A stretch of 64,000 nucleotides of DNA from Thioclava sediminum (GTDB lineage Bacteria > Pseudomonadota > Alphaproteobacteria > Rhodobacterales > Rhodobacteraceae), in assembly GCF_002020355.1 (NCBI RefSeq), contig NZ_MPZV01000001.1:558001-622000 (forward strand), in the 5' to 3' direction. Below the pieces are notes generated by a model, which did no database searches, was not told where the DNA came from, and was given only the letters and a program-made list of their open reading frames with translations. Position numbers and translations under genes: made by a program. Every line of letters starts with the position of its first letter. Positions within the stretch are counted from its first letter, which is position 1. Positions 25,456 through 34,661 of this stretch are shown here, piece after piece.

Positions 25456-26781
25456 TCACTCGACCTCTTCGAGCACCTCTTTGAGCGTACCGACCAGCTC
25501 GTCGATCTGCTCTTTCGAGATGATCAGCGGCGGGCTCATCGCGATGATGTCGCCGGTGGTCCGGATCAGGATGCCTTTGTCGTAGGCCTTCAGGAAGGCC
25601 GAGAAGGCCCGCTTCGTGGGTTCGCCCGCGATCGGCTCCAGCTCGACCGCACCGATCAGACCCTCGTTGCGGATGTCGATCACGTTGCGCACGCCCTTGA
25701 GCGAATGCAGTGCCTCTTCCCAATAGGGGGCAAGCTCGGCGGCCCGCTCGAACAGGCCCTCTTCGCGATAGGTCTCGATCGTCGCGATCCCGGCGGCGGC
25801 GGCGATCGGGTTGCCCGAATAGGTGTAGCCGTGGAACAGCTCGATCATGTGCTCGGGGCCGTTCATGAAGGCGTCGTGAACCTCAGCCGTCGCCAGCACT
25901 GCGCCCATCGGGATCACCCCGTTGGTGAGGCCCTTCGCGGTGGTCATCATATCCGGCACGACACCGTATTTCTCGGCGGCGAAGGCCGCGCCCGTGCGCC
26001 CGAAACCGGTGATCACCTCGTCGAAGATCAGCAGGATGCCGTGCTTCTTGGTGATGTCGCGCAGCTTCTGCAGGTAGCCTTTCGGCGGCAACAGCACGCC
26101 GGTCGACCCCGCGACCGGCTCCACGATGACGGCGGCGATGGTCTCGGCGCCATGCAGCGCGATGATGCGCTCGAGGTCGTCGGCCAGATGCGCGCCATGC
26201 TCGGGGCAGCCTTTCGACCAGCGGTTCTCCTCGGGCAGATGGGTGTGCGGCAGGTGATCGACGCCCGGCACGAGCGGACCGAAGGTCTTGCGGTTGGTGA
26301 CGATACCGCCCACCGAAATACCGCCGAAGTTCACGCCATGATAGCCGCGCTCGCGACCGATCAAACGGGTGCGAGCGCCGTCGCCGCGCGCACGGTGATA
26401 GCCGATGGCGAGCTTCAGCGCGGTCTCGACCGATTCCGAGCCGGAATTGGTGTAGAAGACATGTGCCATCTCGTCGGGCGCGATGTCGAGGATACGGTTG
26501 GCCAGCTCGAACGCGATCGGGTGGCCCATCTGGAAGGCGGGCGCGTAATCAAGCTCGGCGGCCTGTTTCTGGATCGCCTCGGTGATCTTCGGGCGGCAAT
26601 GGCCCGCGTTGCAGCACCACAGACCGGCCGTGCCGTCGAGCACCTGACGCCCATCCGAGGTGGTGTAATGCATATCCTTCGCGCCCACGAACATGCGCGG
26701 GTTCTTCTTGAACTGGCGGTTCGCCGTGAAAGGCATCCAGAAAGCGTTGAGATCGTTGGGGGACTTGCGGTCGAGCGCCAT
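25456..26781 (-). CDS. Omega-amino acid:pyruvate aminotransferase (beta-alanine type)
   Basis: A 441-residue class III PLP enzyme. Catalytic K283 is in TTAKGLTNGVIPMGA, the PLP-phosphate motif is SGSESVETALK, and the Asp is in IFDEVITGFGR. Sequence and length match beta-alanine:pyruvate transaminases (BauA/OAPT group). Here it would convert beta-alanine or 3-aminoisobutyrate, the end products of pyrimidine breakdown, to semialdehydes. It is divergent from a tetR gene across a TGACC-N4-GGTCA palindrome and has its own terminator. Confidence 0.92.
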   Translation of the reverse strand: MALDRKSPNDLNAFWMPFTANRQFKKNPRMFVGAKDMHYTTSDGRQVLDGTAGLWCCNAGHCRPKITEAIQKQAAELDYAPAFQMGHPIAFELANRILDIAPDEMAHVFYTNSGSESVETALKLAIGYHRARGDGARTRLIGRERGYHGVNFGGISVGGIVTNRKTFGPLVPGVDHLPHTHLPEENRWSKGCPEHGAHLADDLERIIALHGAETIAAVIVEPVAGSTGVLLPPKGYLQKLRDITKKHGILLIFDEVITGFGRTGAAFAAEKYGVVPDMMTTAKGLTNGVIPMGAVLATAEVHDAFMNGPEHMIELFHGYTYSGNPIAAAAGIATIETYREEGLFERAAELAPYWEEALHSLKGVRNVIDIRNEGLIGAVELEPIAGEPTKRAFSAFLKAYDKGILIRTTGDIIAMSPPLIISKEQIDELVGTLKEVLEEVE

Positions 26782-26833
26782 GGAAAAACTCCGGTCGGGC
26801 GGCCGGGTCGAGACGCGGCCGGATTGTCTAGTT

Positions 26834-26847
26834 TGACCGAACGGTCA
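26834..26847. promoter_or_regulatory. TetR-type operator TGACC-N4-GGTCA (site 3)
   Basis: TGACCGAACGGTCA lies 52 bases upstream of the aminotransferase start, between it and the second tetR gene. Its arms are identical to sites 1 and 2 upstream of the dihydropyrimidinase operon, tying both transcripts to one type of regulator. Confidence 0.75.
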
Positions 26848-26982
26848 GACTCACGCTAGCACAGCTTAGGAACCAGTCAAGCGGCCTTCAATGCGCTCTA
26901 AAAGCGCACTCTGCTGCCCCGTAGCGATTGATCCCGCAGCAACGCTTCGGTTAACATAAAACACGAACTGGGAGACGAATAT

Positions 26983-27633
26983 TTGGCAGACGACCTCGAC
27001 CCGCGCGACTTCACCAGCGACGACGACGGCAAGCGCCCGCTGACCCGGATACAAAAGGTCAATCGCGGCAAGATTCTCGAGGCGGCGCTGGACGTGTTCT
27101 CCGCGCATGGGTTCCGCGGCGCGACGCTCGACCAGATCGCGGCGGAAGCTGGGTTGAGCAAGCCGAACGTTCTCTATTACTTCCCCTCGAAAGAGGCGAT
27201 CCACGCGGCGCTGCTGGAAGGCCTTCTCGATATCTGGCTCGCGCCGCTGCGCGCGATTGACCCTGCGGGCGAGCCGCGCGAGGAAATCATGCGCTACATG
27301 CGCCGCAAGCTCGAGATGAGCCGCGAGATGCCGCGCGAAAGCCGCCTGTTTGCCAACGAGGTCTTGCAGGGCGCGCCCCGGATGGGCGCGGGATTGTCCA
27401 CTGATCTCAAGACCTTGGTGGACGAGAAGGCCAAGGTGATCGAGGGCTGGATCGCCGAGGGGCGTCTTGCGCCGGTCGATCCGCATCATCTGATCTTCTC
27501 GATCTGGGCGCTCACGCAGCATTACGCCGATTTCGATACGCAGGTGCGTGCGGTGCTCGGCCCGGGCAAGGACCCGATCGAAGGGGCCGCGCCGTTCCTC
27601 GATATGCTATTCGCGCGGCTGCTCGCGCCGTGA
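26983..27633 (+). CDS. TetR/RutR-family regulator, second copy
   Basis: 216 residues from a TTG at 26983, behind GGGAGA. The helix-turn-helix lies at about residues 30-75 (GATLDQIAAEAGLSKPNVLYYF). The C-terminal domain shares FANEVLQGAPRM and HHLIFSIWALTQHYADF with the first copy, so the two are paralogues with the same ligand-pocket pattern. It is divergent from the omega-aminotransferase gene. It may answer the same ligand, or beta-alanine-level signals. Confidence 0.9.
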   Translation: MADDLDPRDFTSDDDGKRPLTRIQKVNRGKILEAALDVFSAHGFRGATLDQIAAEAGLSKPNVLYYFPSKEAIHAALLEGLLDIWLAPLRAIDPAGEPREEIMRYMRRKLEMSREMPRESRLFANEVLQGAPRMGAGLSTDLKTLVDEKAKVIEGWIAEGRLAPVDPHHLIFSIWALTQHYADFDTQVRAVLGPGKDPIEGAAPFLDMLFARLLAP

Positions 27634-27745
27634 GCGGTTAAGCCTTCCGTAACTATCCCCGAAGTTTCTGCCTGATCTTAACGGTCCGGTAACGCCCCCG
27701 GCGCAGTCTGAGGATGCGTGGGGGCGCAGGAATATGGAGCTCGGG

Positions 27746-28387
27746 ATGGACCGGATTTCGGGGTTGATGCCTCAGGTCGGGTGGTCGCCTCTGTTGACGG
27801 TGGCGGCCCCGAAGACAGCGCCTGCCAGCACGGTGGAGGCGGCGGCGAATGCGGCCAATACCAATGGCGGCCTCGGCGCGAATGTAGACACCCAAACGTC
27901 GCAGGATCGCGCGCAGCAGGTGCGCGCCCTGGAAGCGCGCGCGGCACGCGGCGCCAGCGCGTTGAAGGAGGAAGGGCAGGATCGGGGCACGAAGGATGCA
28001 AGCCAACCGTCCCGTACACTTGGCAGACGCGATGGGGACGCACGTCCCGATCCCGATGCCTTGACCGGCCCGATCCCGACATTCGAGGTCACCCCGCTCG
28101 AGGCACAGGCCGCCGCGCTCTGGGCTGCGCCGGACCTCGTGCACACCTCGGACACCCCGGCCCCGGAGCCCGTGCAGCCCACCGACACAATCCAAACTGC
28201 CGACACATTGACGAAGGAGCGTTCGGAGGCCAAAGCGCCCGACACCGCCAAGGAGGCGCGCGCCGAGCATGCGCCGCAGGCGGAAGATAAAAACGACGCG
28301 CCCTCCGATCATCGGAGCGGCGCGTCGCAGGAGGGATGGTCTCAGGTGGCCCCGCAGATCGCGCCGAACCTCGACGTGACCCGCTAG
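27746..28387 (+). CDS. Low-complexity hypothetical protein
   Basis: About 213 residues. The ATG at 27746 has GGAG upstream; an in-frame ATG at 27734 is also possible. The N-terminus (MDRISGLMPQVGWSP) is ordered-looking. The rest is Ala/Asp/Thr/Glu/Pro-rich and likely disordered. It has no signal peptide or membrane segment and ends 11 bases before the convergent preA stop. No function is recognised. Confidence 0.5.
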   Translation: MDRISGLMPQVGWSPLLTVAAPKTAPASTVEAAANAANTNGGLGANVDTQTSQDRAQQVRALEARAARGASALKEEGQDRGTKDASQPSRTLGRRDGDARPDPDALTGPIPTFEVTPLEAQAAALWAAPDLVHTSDTPAPEPVQPTDTIQTADTLTKERSEAKAPDTAKEARAEHAPQAEDKNDAPSDHRSGASQEGWSQVAPQIAPNLDVTR

Positions 28388-28397
28388 ACCCCTGCCC

Positions 28398-29699
28398 TTA
28401 CTCGGCTGCCGTCGCAGCCGAGGGGTTGTTGGGATGACTCGTCCAGTTGGCGTAGTCGCCGACCGTCTCGCCGGTGCGCGGATCCACCTCGCCCTTGTCC
28501 ATCTTGCGCATCGTGATGCACTCGACCGGGCAGACTTCAACGCAGAGGTTACACGCCACGCATTCCTCGTCCTTGACCGAGTAGACTCGATCTTCGGTCA
28601 CCGCGATCGCCTGGTGCGAGGTGTCCTCGCAGGCGGCATAGCAGCGACCGCATTTGATGCAATCGTCCTGATTGATCTCGGCCTTGGTGACGTAGTTGAG
28701 GTTCAGATACTGCCAATCGGTCACGTTCGGCACCGCGCGACCCACCAGTTCGGAGGTCGAGGTGAAGCCCTTGCGATCCATGTAATCGCTCAGGCCCGAG
28801 ATCATTTCCTGCACGACCTTGAAGCCATAGGTCATCGCCGCGGTGCAGACCTGCACATTGCCAGCCCCGAGCGCCATGAACTCTGCCGCATCGCGCCAGG
28901 TCGTCACACCGCCGATACCCGAGATCGGCAGACCGGCCGTTTCGGGATCGCGGGCGATCTCGGCCACCATGTTCAGCGCGATCGGCTTCACCGCCGGACC
29001 GCAATAGCCGCCATGGGTGCCCTTGCCGTCGATCGTCGGCTCCGGCGCGAAATCGTCCAGATCGACCGAGGTGATCGAGTTGATCGTGTTGATCAGCGAA
29101 ACCGCATCCGCACCGCCGCGCTTGGCGGCCTCCGCCGGGCGGCGGATATCGGTGATGTTGGGCGTGAGTTTCACGATCACCGGCAGGCTGCAATATTGCT
29201 TACACCAGCGGGTGACCATCTCGATATATTCAGGCACCTGCCCCACCGCAGAGCCCATGCCGCGCTCGGCCATGCCATGCGGGCAGCCGAAGTTCAGCTC
29301 GATCCCGTCGGCACCGGTTTCCTCGACCAGCGGCAGGATCGCCTTCCAGCTCTCCTCGTCACAAGGCACCATCAGCGAGACGATGATCGCGCGGTCCGGG
29401 TAGTCCTGCTTGACCGCCTTGATCTCGCGCAGGTTGGTCTGCAGCGGACGGTCGGTGATCAGCTCGATATTGTTGAGGCCGAGCAGACGGCGATCCGCGC
29501 CATAGATCGCGCCATACCGCGGGCCATTGACGTTGACGACGGGCGGGCCTTCCGAGCCCAGCGTCTTCCACACGACCCCACCCCAACCGGCTTCAAAAGC
29601 GCGGCGGACATTGTATTCCTTGTCCGTCGGCGGCGCGGAGGCGAGCCAGAACGGGTTGGGGGATTTGATACCGATGAATTCAGAAGTCAGATCGGCCAT
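28398..29699 (-). CDS. preA: NAD-dependent dihydropyrimidine dehydrogenase subunit PreA
   Basis: 433 residues. An FMN-binding dihydroorotate-dehydrogenase-like barrel (LNFGCPHGMAERGMGSAVGQ, with the catalytic Cys region; SGIGGV) is followed by a two-cluster ferredoxin tail (CIKCGRCYAACEDTS; CVACNLCVEVCPVEC). It reduces uracil or thymine to the 5,6-dihydro form. It lies 3 bases downstream of preT, its electron-transfer partner. Confidence 0.95.
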   Translation of the reverse strand: MADLTSEFIGIKSPNPFWLASAPPTDKEYNVRRAFEAGWGGVVWKTLGSEGPPVVNVNGPRYGAIYGADRRLLGLNNIELITDRPLQTNLREIKAVKQDYPDRAIIVSLMVPCDEESWKAILPLVEETGADGIELNFGCPHGMAERGMGSAVGQVPEYIEMVTRWCKQYCSLPVIVKLTPNITDIRRPAEAAKRGGADAVSLINTINSITSVDLDDFAPEPTIDGKGTHGGYCGPAVKPIALNMVAEIARDPETAGLPISGIGGVTTWRDAAEFMALGAGNVQVCTAAMTYGFKVVQEMISGLSDYMDRKGFTSTSELVGRAVPNVTDWQYLNLNYVTKAEINQDDCIKCGRCYAACEDTSHQAIAVTEDRVYSVKDEECVACNLCVEVCPVECITMRKMDKGEVDPRTGETVGDYANWTSHPNNPSAATAAE

Positions 29700-29702
29700 C
29701 TC

Positions 29703-31046
29703 TTAGCCCTCCATCAGGAATTGGTGGATTTCTTCAGCCGCATCGCGCCCCTGCGCGACCGCGGTCACGGTCAGGTCTTCGCCGGCATGGGTGCAATCGC
29801 CCCCCGCCCAGACCCGTTCGACCGAGGTGCGGCCAGCGCCGTCGACCTTGATCTTGCCGCCCGCGACTTCGACCTTCGGAGGCATGTCGCCCAGCGTCTG
29901 ACCGATCGCCTTGAAGACCTGATCGGCGGACAGCTTGAAGGTCGCCTCGGTCATCTCCAGACCGCCCTCGCCTTTCTTCGTGTAGGCGAATTCGACCTGA
30001 CGCACCGCGCCGTTGCCATGGATGGCGATGGGGGCGGCGTTCTCGATGATGTTCACGCCATGGGTGAGCGCGTGCTCCTGCTCGACCGTGCTGGCGGGCA
30101 TCTCGGCGCGCGAACGACGGTAGACGAGGGTCACGTTGAGCGCGCCCAGCAGCTTCGACTGCACGGCCGCGTCGACCGCCGTCATACCGCCGCCGATCAC
30201 GACCACGTCGCGCCCGATCGGCAGCTCGGCCAGATCGGAGGCCTGACGCAGCTCCGCGATGAACTCGGTCGCGGGGCGGATGCCGTCCTTGTCCTCACCC
30301 TCGAGGCGCAGTGCGTTCACGCCCGACAGCCCCATCCCGAGGAAGACCGCATCGTAATCGCCCAGCAGCTCGGCCAGATCGCCATCCCCGACGCGGCCCA
30401 GCTGCCAGTTCTCGACGATGGTGATGCCGCCGATCTGCATCAGCCAGTCGACTTCCGCCTGCGCGAATCCGCCCGGCGTTTTGTAGCTGGCGATGCCGTA
30501 TTCGTTGAGCCCGCCCGGCTTCGAGCGCGCATCGTAAACGGTGACCTCGTGGCCCTTCATCGCGAGACGGTGCGCACAGGCGAGACCCGCAGGCCCGGCG
30601 CCCACGACCGCCACCGATTTTCCGGTGCGCTCGGCGCGGGTGTAGGGGTGGCTTTGCTTGGCCATCAACGTATCGGTCGCGAAACGCTGCAGCGCGCCAA
30701 TCTCGACCGGCTCGCCTTCCGAATCCATGCGGACACAGGAGCCTTCACAGAGGTTCTCGGTCGGACAGACGCGGGCGCACATGCCGCCCATGATGTTCTG
30801 ATCGAAGATCGTCTTCGCCGCGGCTTCCGGCGTTCCGGTCGAGATTTGCCGGATGAAAAGCGGAATGTCGATCGCGGTCGGACATGCCTCCATGCATGGC
30901 GCATCATAGCAGAAATAGCAGCGATCGGCCGCGATACGGGCTTCTTGCGTCCCCAGCGGCGGCGCGTGATCGGCGAAATTGGTGCAGTAGCTTTCCGGGT
31001 CGAGCCGTGCTGGCGCGATCCCTTCGGTGAGCTGGCTATTGGACAC
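29703..31046 (-). CDS. preT: Dihydropyrimidine dehydrogenase subunit PreT (NAD(P)H/FAD)
   Basis: A 447-residue GltD-like protein. The N-terminal Cys-rich helical domain (CYFCYDAPCMEACP; CARVCPTENLCEGSC) binds Fe-S clusters. FAD-binding VVGAGPAGLACAHRLA and NAD(P)H-binding VVIGGGMTAVDAA follow. It passes electrons to PreA; together they equal the N- and C-terminal parts of eukaryotic dihydropyrimidine dehydrogenase. It is the first gene of the preTA operon. Confidence 0.95.
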   Translation of the reverse strand: MSNSQLTEGIAPARLDPESYCTNFADHAPPLGTQEARIAADRCYFCYDAPCMEACPTAIDIPLFIRQISTGTPEAAAKTIFDQNIMGGMCARVCPTENLCEGSCVRMDSEGEPVEIGALQRFATDTLMAKQSHPYTRAERTGKSVAVVGAGPAGLACAHRLAMKGHEVTVYDARSKPGGLNEYGIASYKTPGGFAQAEVDWLMQIGGITIVENWQLGRVGDGDLAELLGDYDAVFLGMGLSGVNALRLEGEDKDGIRPATEFIAELRQASDLAELPIGRDVVVIGGGMTAVDAAVQSKLLGALNVTLVYRRSRAEMPASTVEQEHALTHGVNIIENAAPIAIHGNGAVRQVEFAYTKKGEGGLEMTEATFKLSADQVFKAIGQTLGDMPPKVEVAGGKIKVDGAGRTSVERVWAGGDCTHAGEDLTVTAVAQGRDAAEEIHQFLMEG

Positions 31047-31097
31047 TTGCGGGCTCCCTGTCAGTTTTTCTTGTTCCCTACGCTCGCACAGGATTGA

Positions 31098-31117
31098 ATT
31101 TTATCAAGTGGTAAAAT
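31098..31117. promoter_or_regulatory. Palindrome ATTTTATCA-N2-TGGTAAAAT upstream of preTA
   Basis: Nine-base arms with one mismatch lie 52 bases upstream of the preT start. It is AT-rich against its surroundings and resembles GntR-family operators. It differs from the TGACC-N4-GGTCA sites of the other pyrimidine operons. No gntR gene is in the window. The remaining 31118-31340 interval shows no gene I can support. Confidence 0.5.
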
Positions 31118-31340
31118 ATGCCGCAGCGCGGCGGGTCGCCAATTCCCGCCCGATTGCCCGGTAGTTCAGCGCCCTCTACCCCACCCGTGCTCAATTATCG
31201 GGCAATCACGAGATCGCGAAACCCTGACACGAGGACGGCCGATGCGGCTTTTCACCGCGCGTTACCTCGCGTATAACCGCCTCCAGCACCAAAGAGCCCC
31301 GCAGAATGGGCTCCATTTCAAAGCACCCTTCGAGGACCGC

Positions 31341-31841
31341 ATGACCAAAAATACCCGTGACAACGACGTGGCCTTCATTCAGGCCCTTGCCGAACTGCTC
31401 AATTCGAACGAGCTGACGGAAATCGCCGTGACGCGCGATTACGCGCAAGATGACAGCCTGAAAGTGCGGGTGTCGAAACAGACCAACATCGTACAGGCTG
31501 CAGCGCCTGCGCCCGCAGCGGCCCCTGCTCCGGCGCCCGCAGCGGCCCCGGCGGCACAATCCGCAGCCTCCGAGCAAGCTGCACCCGTCGAAGACCCCGC
31601 CGATCATCCCGGCGCCGTGGCCTCGCCCATGGTGGGCACCGCCTATCTCTCGCCCGAGCCGGGCGCATCGGCCTTCGTGAAGGTCGGCGATCAGGTCAAG
31701 GAAGGCCAGACGCTGATGATCGTCGAAGCGATGAAAACCATGAACCACATCCCCGCCCCGAAATCGGGCACCGTGAAGCGCATCCTCGTCGATGACGGTC
31801 AGCCGGTCGAATACGGTTCGACCCTGATGATCGTCGAATAA
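31341..31841 (+). CDS. accB: Acetyl-CoA carboxylase biotin carboxyl carrier protein
   Basis: 166 residues from MTKNTRDND (GAGGACC upstream). A helical N-terminus is followed by an Ala/Pro-rich linker (about 55-80) and a biotinyl domain with K132 in [10 protein letters not shown]. The usual EAMKMMN has Thr in place of the second Met. It carries CO2 from biotin carboxylase to carboxyltransferase in the first step of fatty acid synthesis. It is followed by accC after 10 bases. Confidence 0.96.
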   Translation: MTKNTRDNDVAFIQALAELLNSNELTEIAVTRDYAQDDSLKVRVSKQTNIVQAAAPAPAAAPAPAPAAAPAAQSAASEQAAPVEDPADHPGAVASPMVGTAYLSPEPGASAFVKVGDQVKEGQTLMIVEAMKTMNHIPAPKSGTVKRILVDDGQPVEYGSTLMIVE

Positions 31842-31851
31842 GGGGGCCGGT

Positions 31852-33195
31852 ATGTTCGACAAGATCCTGATCGCCAACCGGGGCGAGATCGCGCTGCGCG
31901 TGATCCGTGCCTGCCGCGAGATGGGGATCGCCTCGGTCGCGGTCCATTCGACGGCGGATTCGGACGCGATGCATGTGCGCATGGCTGATGAATCGGTCTG
32001 CATCGGCCCGAATTCCTCGACGCAATCCTATCTCTCGGTGCCCGCCATCGTCGCGGCCTGCGAGATCACGGGCGCGCAGGCGATTCACCCGGGCTACGGG
32101 TTCCTGTCCGAGAATGCCGCCTTCGTGCAGGTGCTCGAGGATCACGGCATCACCTTCATCGGCCCGTCGGCCGCCCATATCCGCATCATGGGCGACAAGA
32201 TCACCGCGAAGGAAACCGCGAAGAACCTCGGCATTCCGGTCGTTCCGGGCTCTGCGGGTGGCGTGCCCGATACCGAGGCCGCGAAGCAGATCGCCGGTGA
32301 CATGGGCTACCCCGTCATCATCAAGGCCACCGCCGGCGGCGGCGGCCGCGGGATGAAGGTCGCGAAATCCGAAGAAGAGCTCGAGGTCGCGTTCCGCACC
32401 GCGCGCTCCGAGGCAAAAGCCGCCTTCGGCAATGACGAAGTCTATATCGAGAAATACCTGCAGAAGCCGCGCCATATCGAGGTGCAGGTCTTCGGCGACG
32501 GCAAGGGCCGCGGCGTCCATTTGGGCGAGCGCGACTGCTCGCTCCAGCGCCGCCACCAGAAGGTGCTCGAAGAGGCCCCCGGCCCCTCGATCACGCCCGA
32601 AGAGCGCGCGCGCATCGGCGGCATCTGCGCCGACGCGATCGGTGAGATGGGCTATTCCGGTGCGGGCACGATCGAGTTCCTCTACGAGGATGGCGAGTTC
32701 TATTTCATCGAGATGAACACCCGTCTTCAGGTCGAACATCCGGTGACCGAAGCGATCTTCGGCGTCGATCTTGTGCGTCAGCAGATCAAGGTCGCCGCCG
32801 GCGAGCCGATGGAATTCGAGCAGGACAAGCTCTCGATCCGCGGCCACGCGATCGAGGTGCGGATCAATGCCGAGAAACTGCCGAACTTCGCGCCCTGCCC
32901 CGGTCGGATCACCCATTACCACGCACCCGGCGGGCTTGGCGTGCGGATGGATAGCGCGCTCTATGACGGCTATTCGATCCCGCCCTATTACGACAGCCTG
33001 ATCGGCAAGCTGATCGTGCATGGTCGCGACCGCCACGAGGCGTTGCAGCGTCTGCATCGCGCGCTTGGCGAGCTGATCGTGGACGGGGTGGACACCACCG
33101 TGCCGCTGTTCAACGCGCTCCTGCAAGAGCCCGACATCCAGAGCGGCAACTACTCGATCCACTGGCTCGAACGGTGGCTCGAAAAGAACCTCTGA
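31852..33195 (+). CDS. accC: Acetyl-CoA carboxylase biotin carboxylase subunit
   Basis: A 447-residue ATP-grasp enzyme: N-terminal MFDKILIANRGEIALRVIRA, glycine-rich loop KATAGGGGRGMK, and active-site EMNTRLQVEHPVTE. Full length and close to family standard. It carboxylates biotin on AccB using ATP and bicarbonate. It is cotranscribed with accB and ends in a bidirectional terminator. Confidence 0.98.
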   Translation: MFDKILIANRGEIALRVIRACREMGIASVAVHSTADSDAMHVRMADESVCIGPNSSTQSYLSVPAIVAACEITGAQAIHPGYGFLSENAAFVQVLEDHGITFIGPSAAHIRIMGDKITAKETAKNLGIPVVPGSAGGVPDTEAAKQIAGDMGYPVIIKATAGGGGRGMKVAKSEEELEVAFRTARSEAKAAFGNDEVYIEKYLQKPRHIEVQVFGDGKGRGVHLGERDCSLQRRHQKVLEEAPGPSITPEERARIGGICADAIGEMGYSGAGTIEFLYEDGEFYFIEMNTRLQVEHPVTEAIFGVDLVRQQIKVAAGEPMEFEQDKLSIRGHAIEVRINAEKLPNFAPCPGRITHYHAPGGLGVRMDSALYDGYSIPPYYDSLIGKLIVHGRDRHEALQRLHRALGELIVDGVDTTVPLFNALLQEPDIQSGNYSIHWLERWLEKNL

Positions 33196-33211
33196 TCGGT
33201 TCGAGATCTAC

Positions 33212-33242
33212 GAAAACGCCCCCGGTTTCGGGGGCGTTTTTC
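33212..33242. terminator. Bidirectional terminator between accC and the methyltransferase gene
   Basis: AAAACGCCCCC-GGTTT-CGGGGGCGTTTTT is a perfect stem with A-tract and T-tract on both sides. It ends accBC on plus and the convergent methyltransferase gene on minus, whose stop it touches. Confidence 0.93.
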
Positions 33243-33951
33243 ATTTCGGGGTCAGCAGGCAGGTGCCGCGCTTTTTCTCTTTGTCTTTAGGGCGATAGTA
33301 GTCGCCAATATGGCTGCGTTGCCCCTGCCCGATCTGGTCCCAGTCCAGCCAGTGGCAGTCGTAATCGAGCACGTCGGCCATCGCACTCATCGCCGGGAAA
33401 GACGGGATTCCGATCAACGCCTTTTCCTGGCCCTCGATCTGCGGAATCGAGTTCAGTTCGTTGTCGGTGCGCTCGCGCATCAACAGGATCACCGGGCCGG
33501 GGCGCTGCGCGAATTCGCTGTCCACGATCACCAGTTCCGGCCCGAGCTGGCGCACCAGCTGGAACAGCCGGAAATGGTCCATGACGTGGTAGAGAATACC
33601 GAGGACGCCCACGACGTCGAAACGCTCGCCCGCGTCGATCAGTTTCTGCATCCCGTCGAAGATGTCGTCGCAGATCAGCTTCACCTTCTCGCGCAGATGC
33701 GCGCGGGGAAATTGGTCGAAGCGGTCGATCAGCTCCTGCCGCCCTTCGATTCCCACCACTTCCGAGGCGCCTGCCGCCGCGAAAGCATAGGCCCAGCGGC
33801 CATCATGCGCCGCCAGATCGAGCACGCGCTTGCCCGCGATCTCCTGTTCCAGCGGCTTGATGATCATCTTGTGGCGCAGGTTCATCCGCTCCACCGTGCC
33901 GGGATCTTCGGCGTATCGGTCGATCTCGGGGAGGAAATCGTAGAAACCCAT
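33241..33951 (-). CDS. Class I SAM-dependent methyltransferase (CmoB/DUF1698-like)
   Basis: 236 residues. SAM-binding motif I is VLDLAAHDGRWAYAFA (about residues 43-58), followed by acidic VVGIEG and a downstream GVLGILYHV segment as in CmoB-like enzymes. The C-terminus is basic (PKDKEKKRG). The substrate cannot be told from sequence. It is divergent from aat, with 71 bases between starts. Confidence 0.85.
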   Translation of the reverse strand: MGFYDFLPEIDRYAEDPGTVERMNLRHKMIIKPLEQEIAGKRVLDLAAHDGRWAYAFAAAGASEVVGIEGRQELIDRFDQFPRAHLREKVKLICDDIFDGMQKLIDAGERFDVVGVLGILYHVMDHFRLFQLVRQLGPELVIVDSEFAQRPGPVILLMRERTDNELNSIPQIEGQEKALIGIPSFPAMSAMADVLDYDCHWLDWDQIGQGQRSHIGDYYRPKDKEKKRGTCLLTPK

Positions 33952-34022
33952 ATTTGCGCTCGGCCCCGCTCTGGTTCATCTTGTTGGCGAGCCTAGGCGT
34001 AACGGGAAAACCGGGCAAGATA

Positions 34023-34661
34023 ATGACGGACAGGTTGAGCGCGGAACTACTTTTGGCGGGCTATGCGCAGGGCATCTTTCCGATGGCCGAAAGCCGCGAC
34101 AATCCGCAATTGCATTGGTTCGACCCGGCTCTGCGCGGGATCGTGCCCTTGGACAAATTCCACATTTCGCGCTCTCTGGCGAAGGTGATCCGACGCGGGG
34201 ATTACAGCATTTCAACAAATGCCGCATTTCGGGGCGTGGTCGAAGGCTGCGCGGATCGGGACGAGACATGGATCAACGGCCCGCTGTTTACGCTCTACGA
34301 TCAGCTCCATGCGGCGGGCTTCGCGCATAGTCTGGAGGTCTGGCAAGATGGCGAGCTCGCGGGCGGCATTTTCGGGATCACATTGGGCGGCGCGTTCTTC
34401 GGCGAGAGCATGTTCTCGCGGCGGCCCAATGCCTCGAAAGTGGCGCTGACCTATCTGGTGGACCGGCTGCGCCAGACGGGGTTCACCTTGCTCGACACGC
34501 AATACATCACGCCGCATCTGGCCTCGATGGGCGCGATCGAAGTGACCCGGATCGAATATCGCGCGCGTCTGGCTCAGGCGCTGACGCGGGAATGCGATTT
34601 CACGAAAGGCGCGATCCCCGCGCCTCAGTCGCTTTTACAGCGGATGACCCAGACGTCGTAA
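34023..34661 (+). CDS. aat: Leucyl/phenylalanyl-tRNA-protein transferase
   Basis: 212 residues starting at MTDRLSAELL. It carries the family hallmarks YAQGIFPMAESRD, LHWFDPALRGIVPLD, ETWINGPLFTLYDQLHAAGFAHSLEVW and GGAFFGESMF. It adds Leu or Phe to proteins with N-terminal Lys/Arg, marking them for ClpAP through the N-degron route. The 3' end overlaps the convergent DUF2155 gene by 37 bases. Confidence 0.96.
   Translation: MTDRLSAELLLAGYAQGIFPMAESRDNPQLHWFDPALRGIVPLDKFHISRSLAKVIRRGDYSISTNAAFRGVVEGCADRDETWINGPLFTLYDQLHAAGFAHSLEVWQDGELAGGIFGITLGGAFFGESMFSRRPNASKVALTYLVDRLRQTGFTLLDTQYITPHLASMGAIEVTRIEYRARLAQALTRECDFTKGAIPAPQSLLQRMTQTS

Noticed and set aside
27653-28540. Minus-strand frame of 295 codons opposite the low-complexity gene
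   Set aside because: Arg-rich composition, and it runs into the preA coding region. The plus-strand frame has a better start site, but that gene too is only moderately supported.
28434-31097. 887-codon plus-strand open frame opposite preA/preT
   Set aside because: It is antisense to two genes with clear Fe-S, FMN and FAD motifs; its product is His/Arg/Asp-rich with no domain signature.
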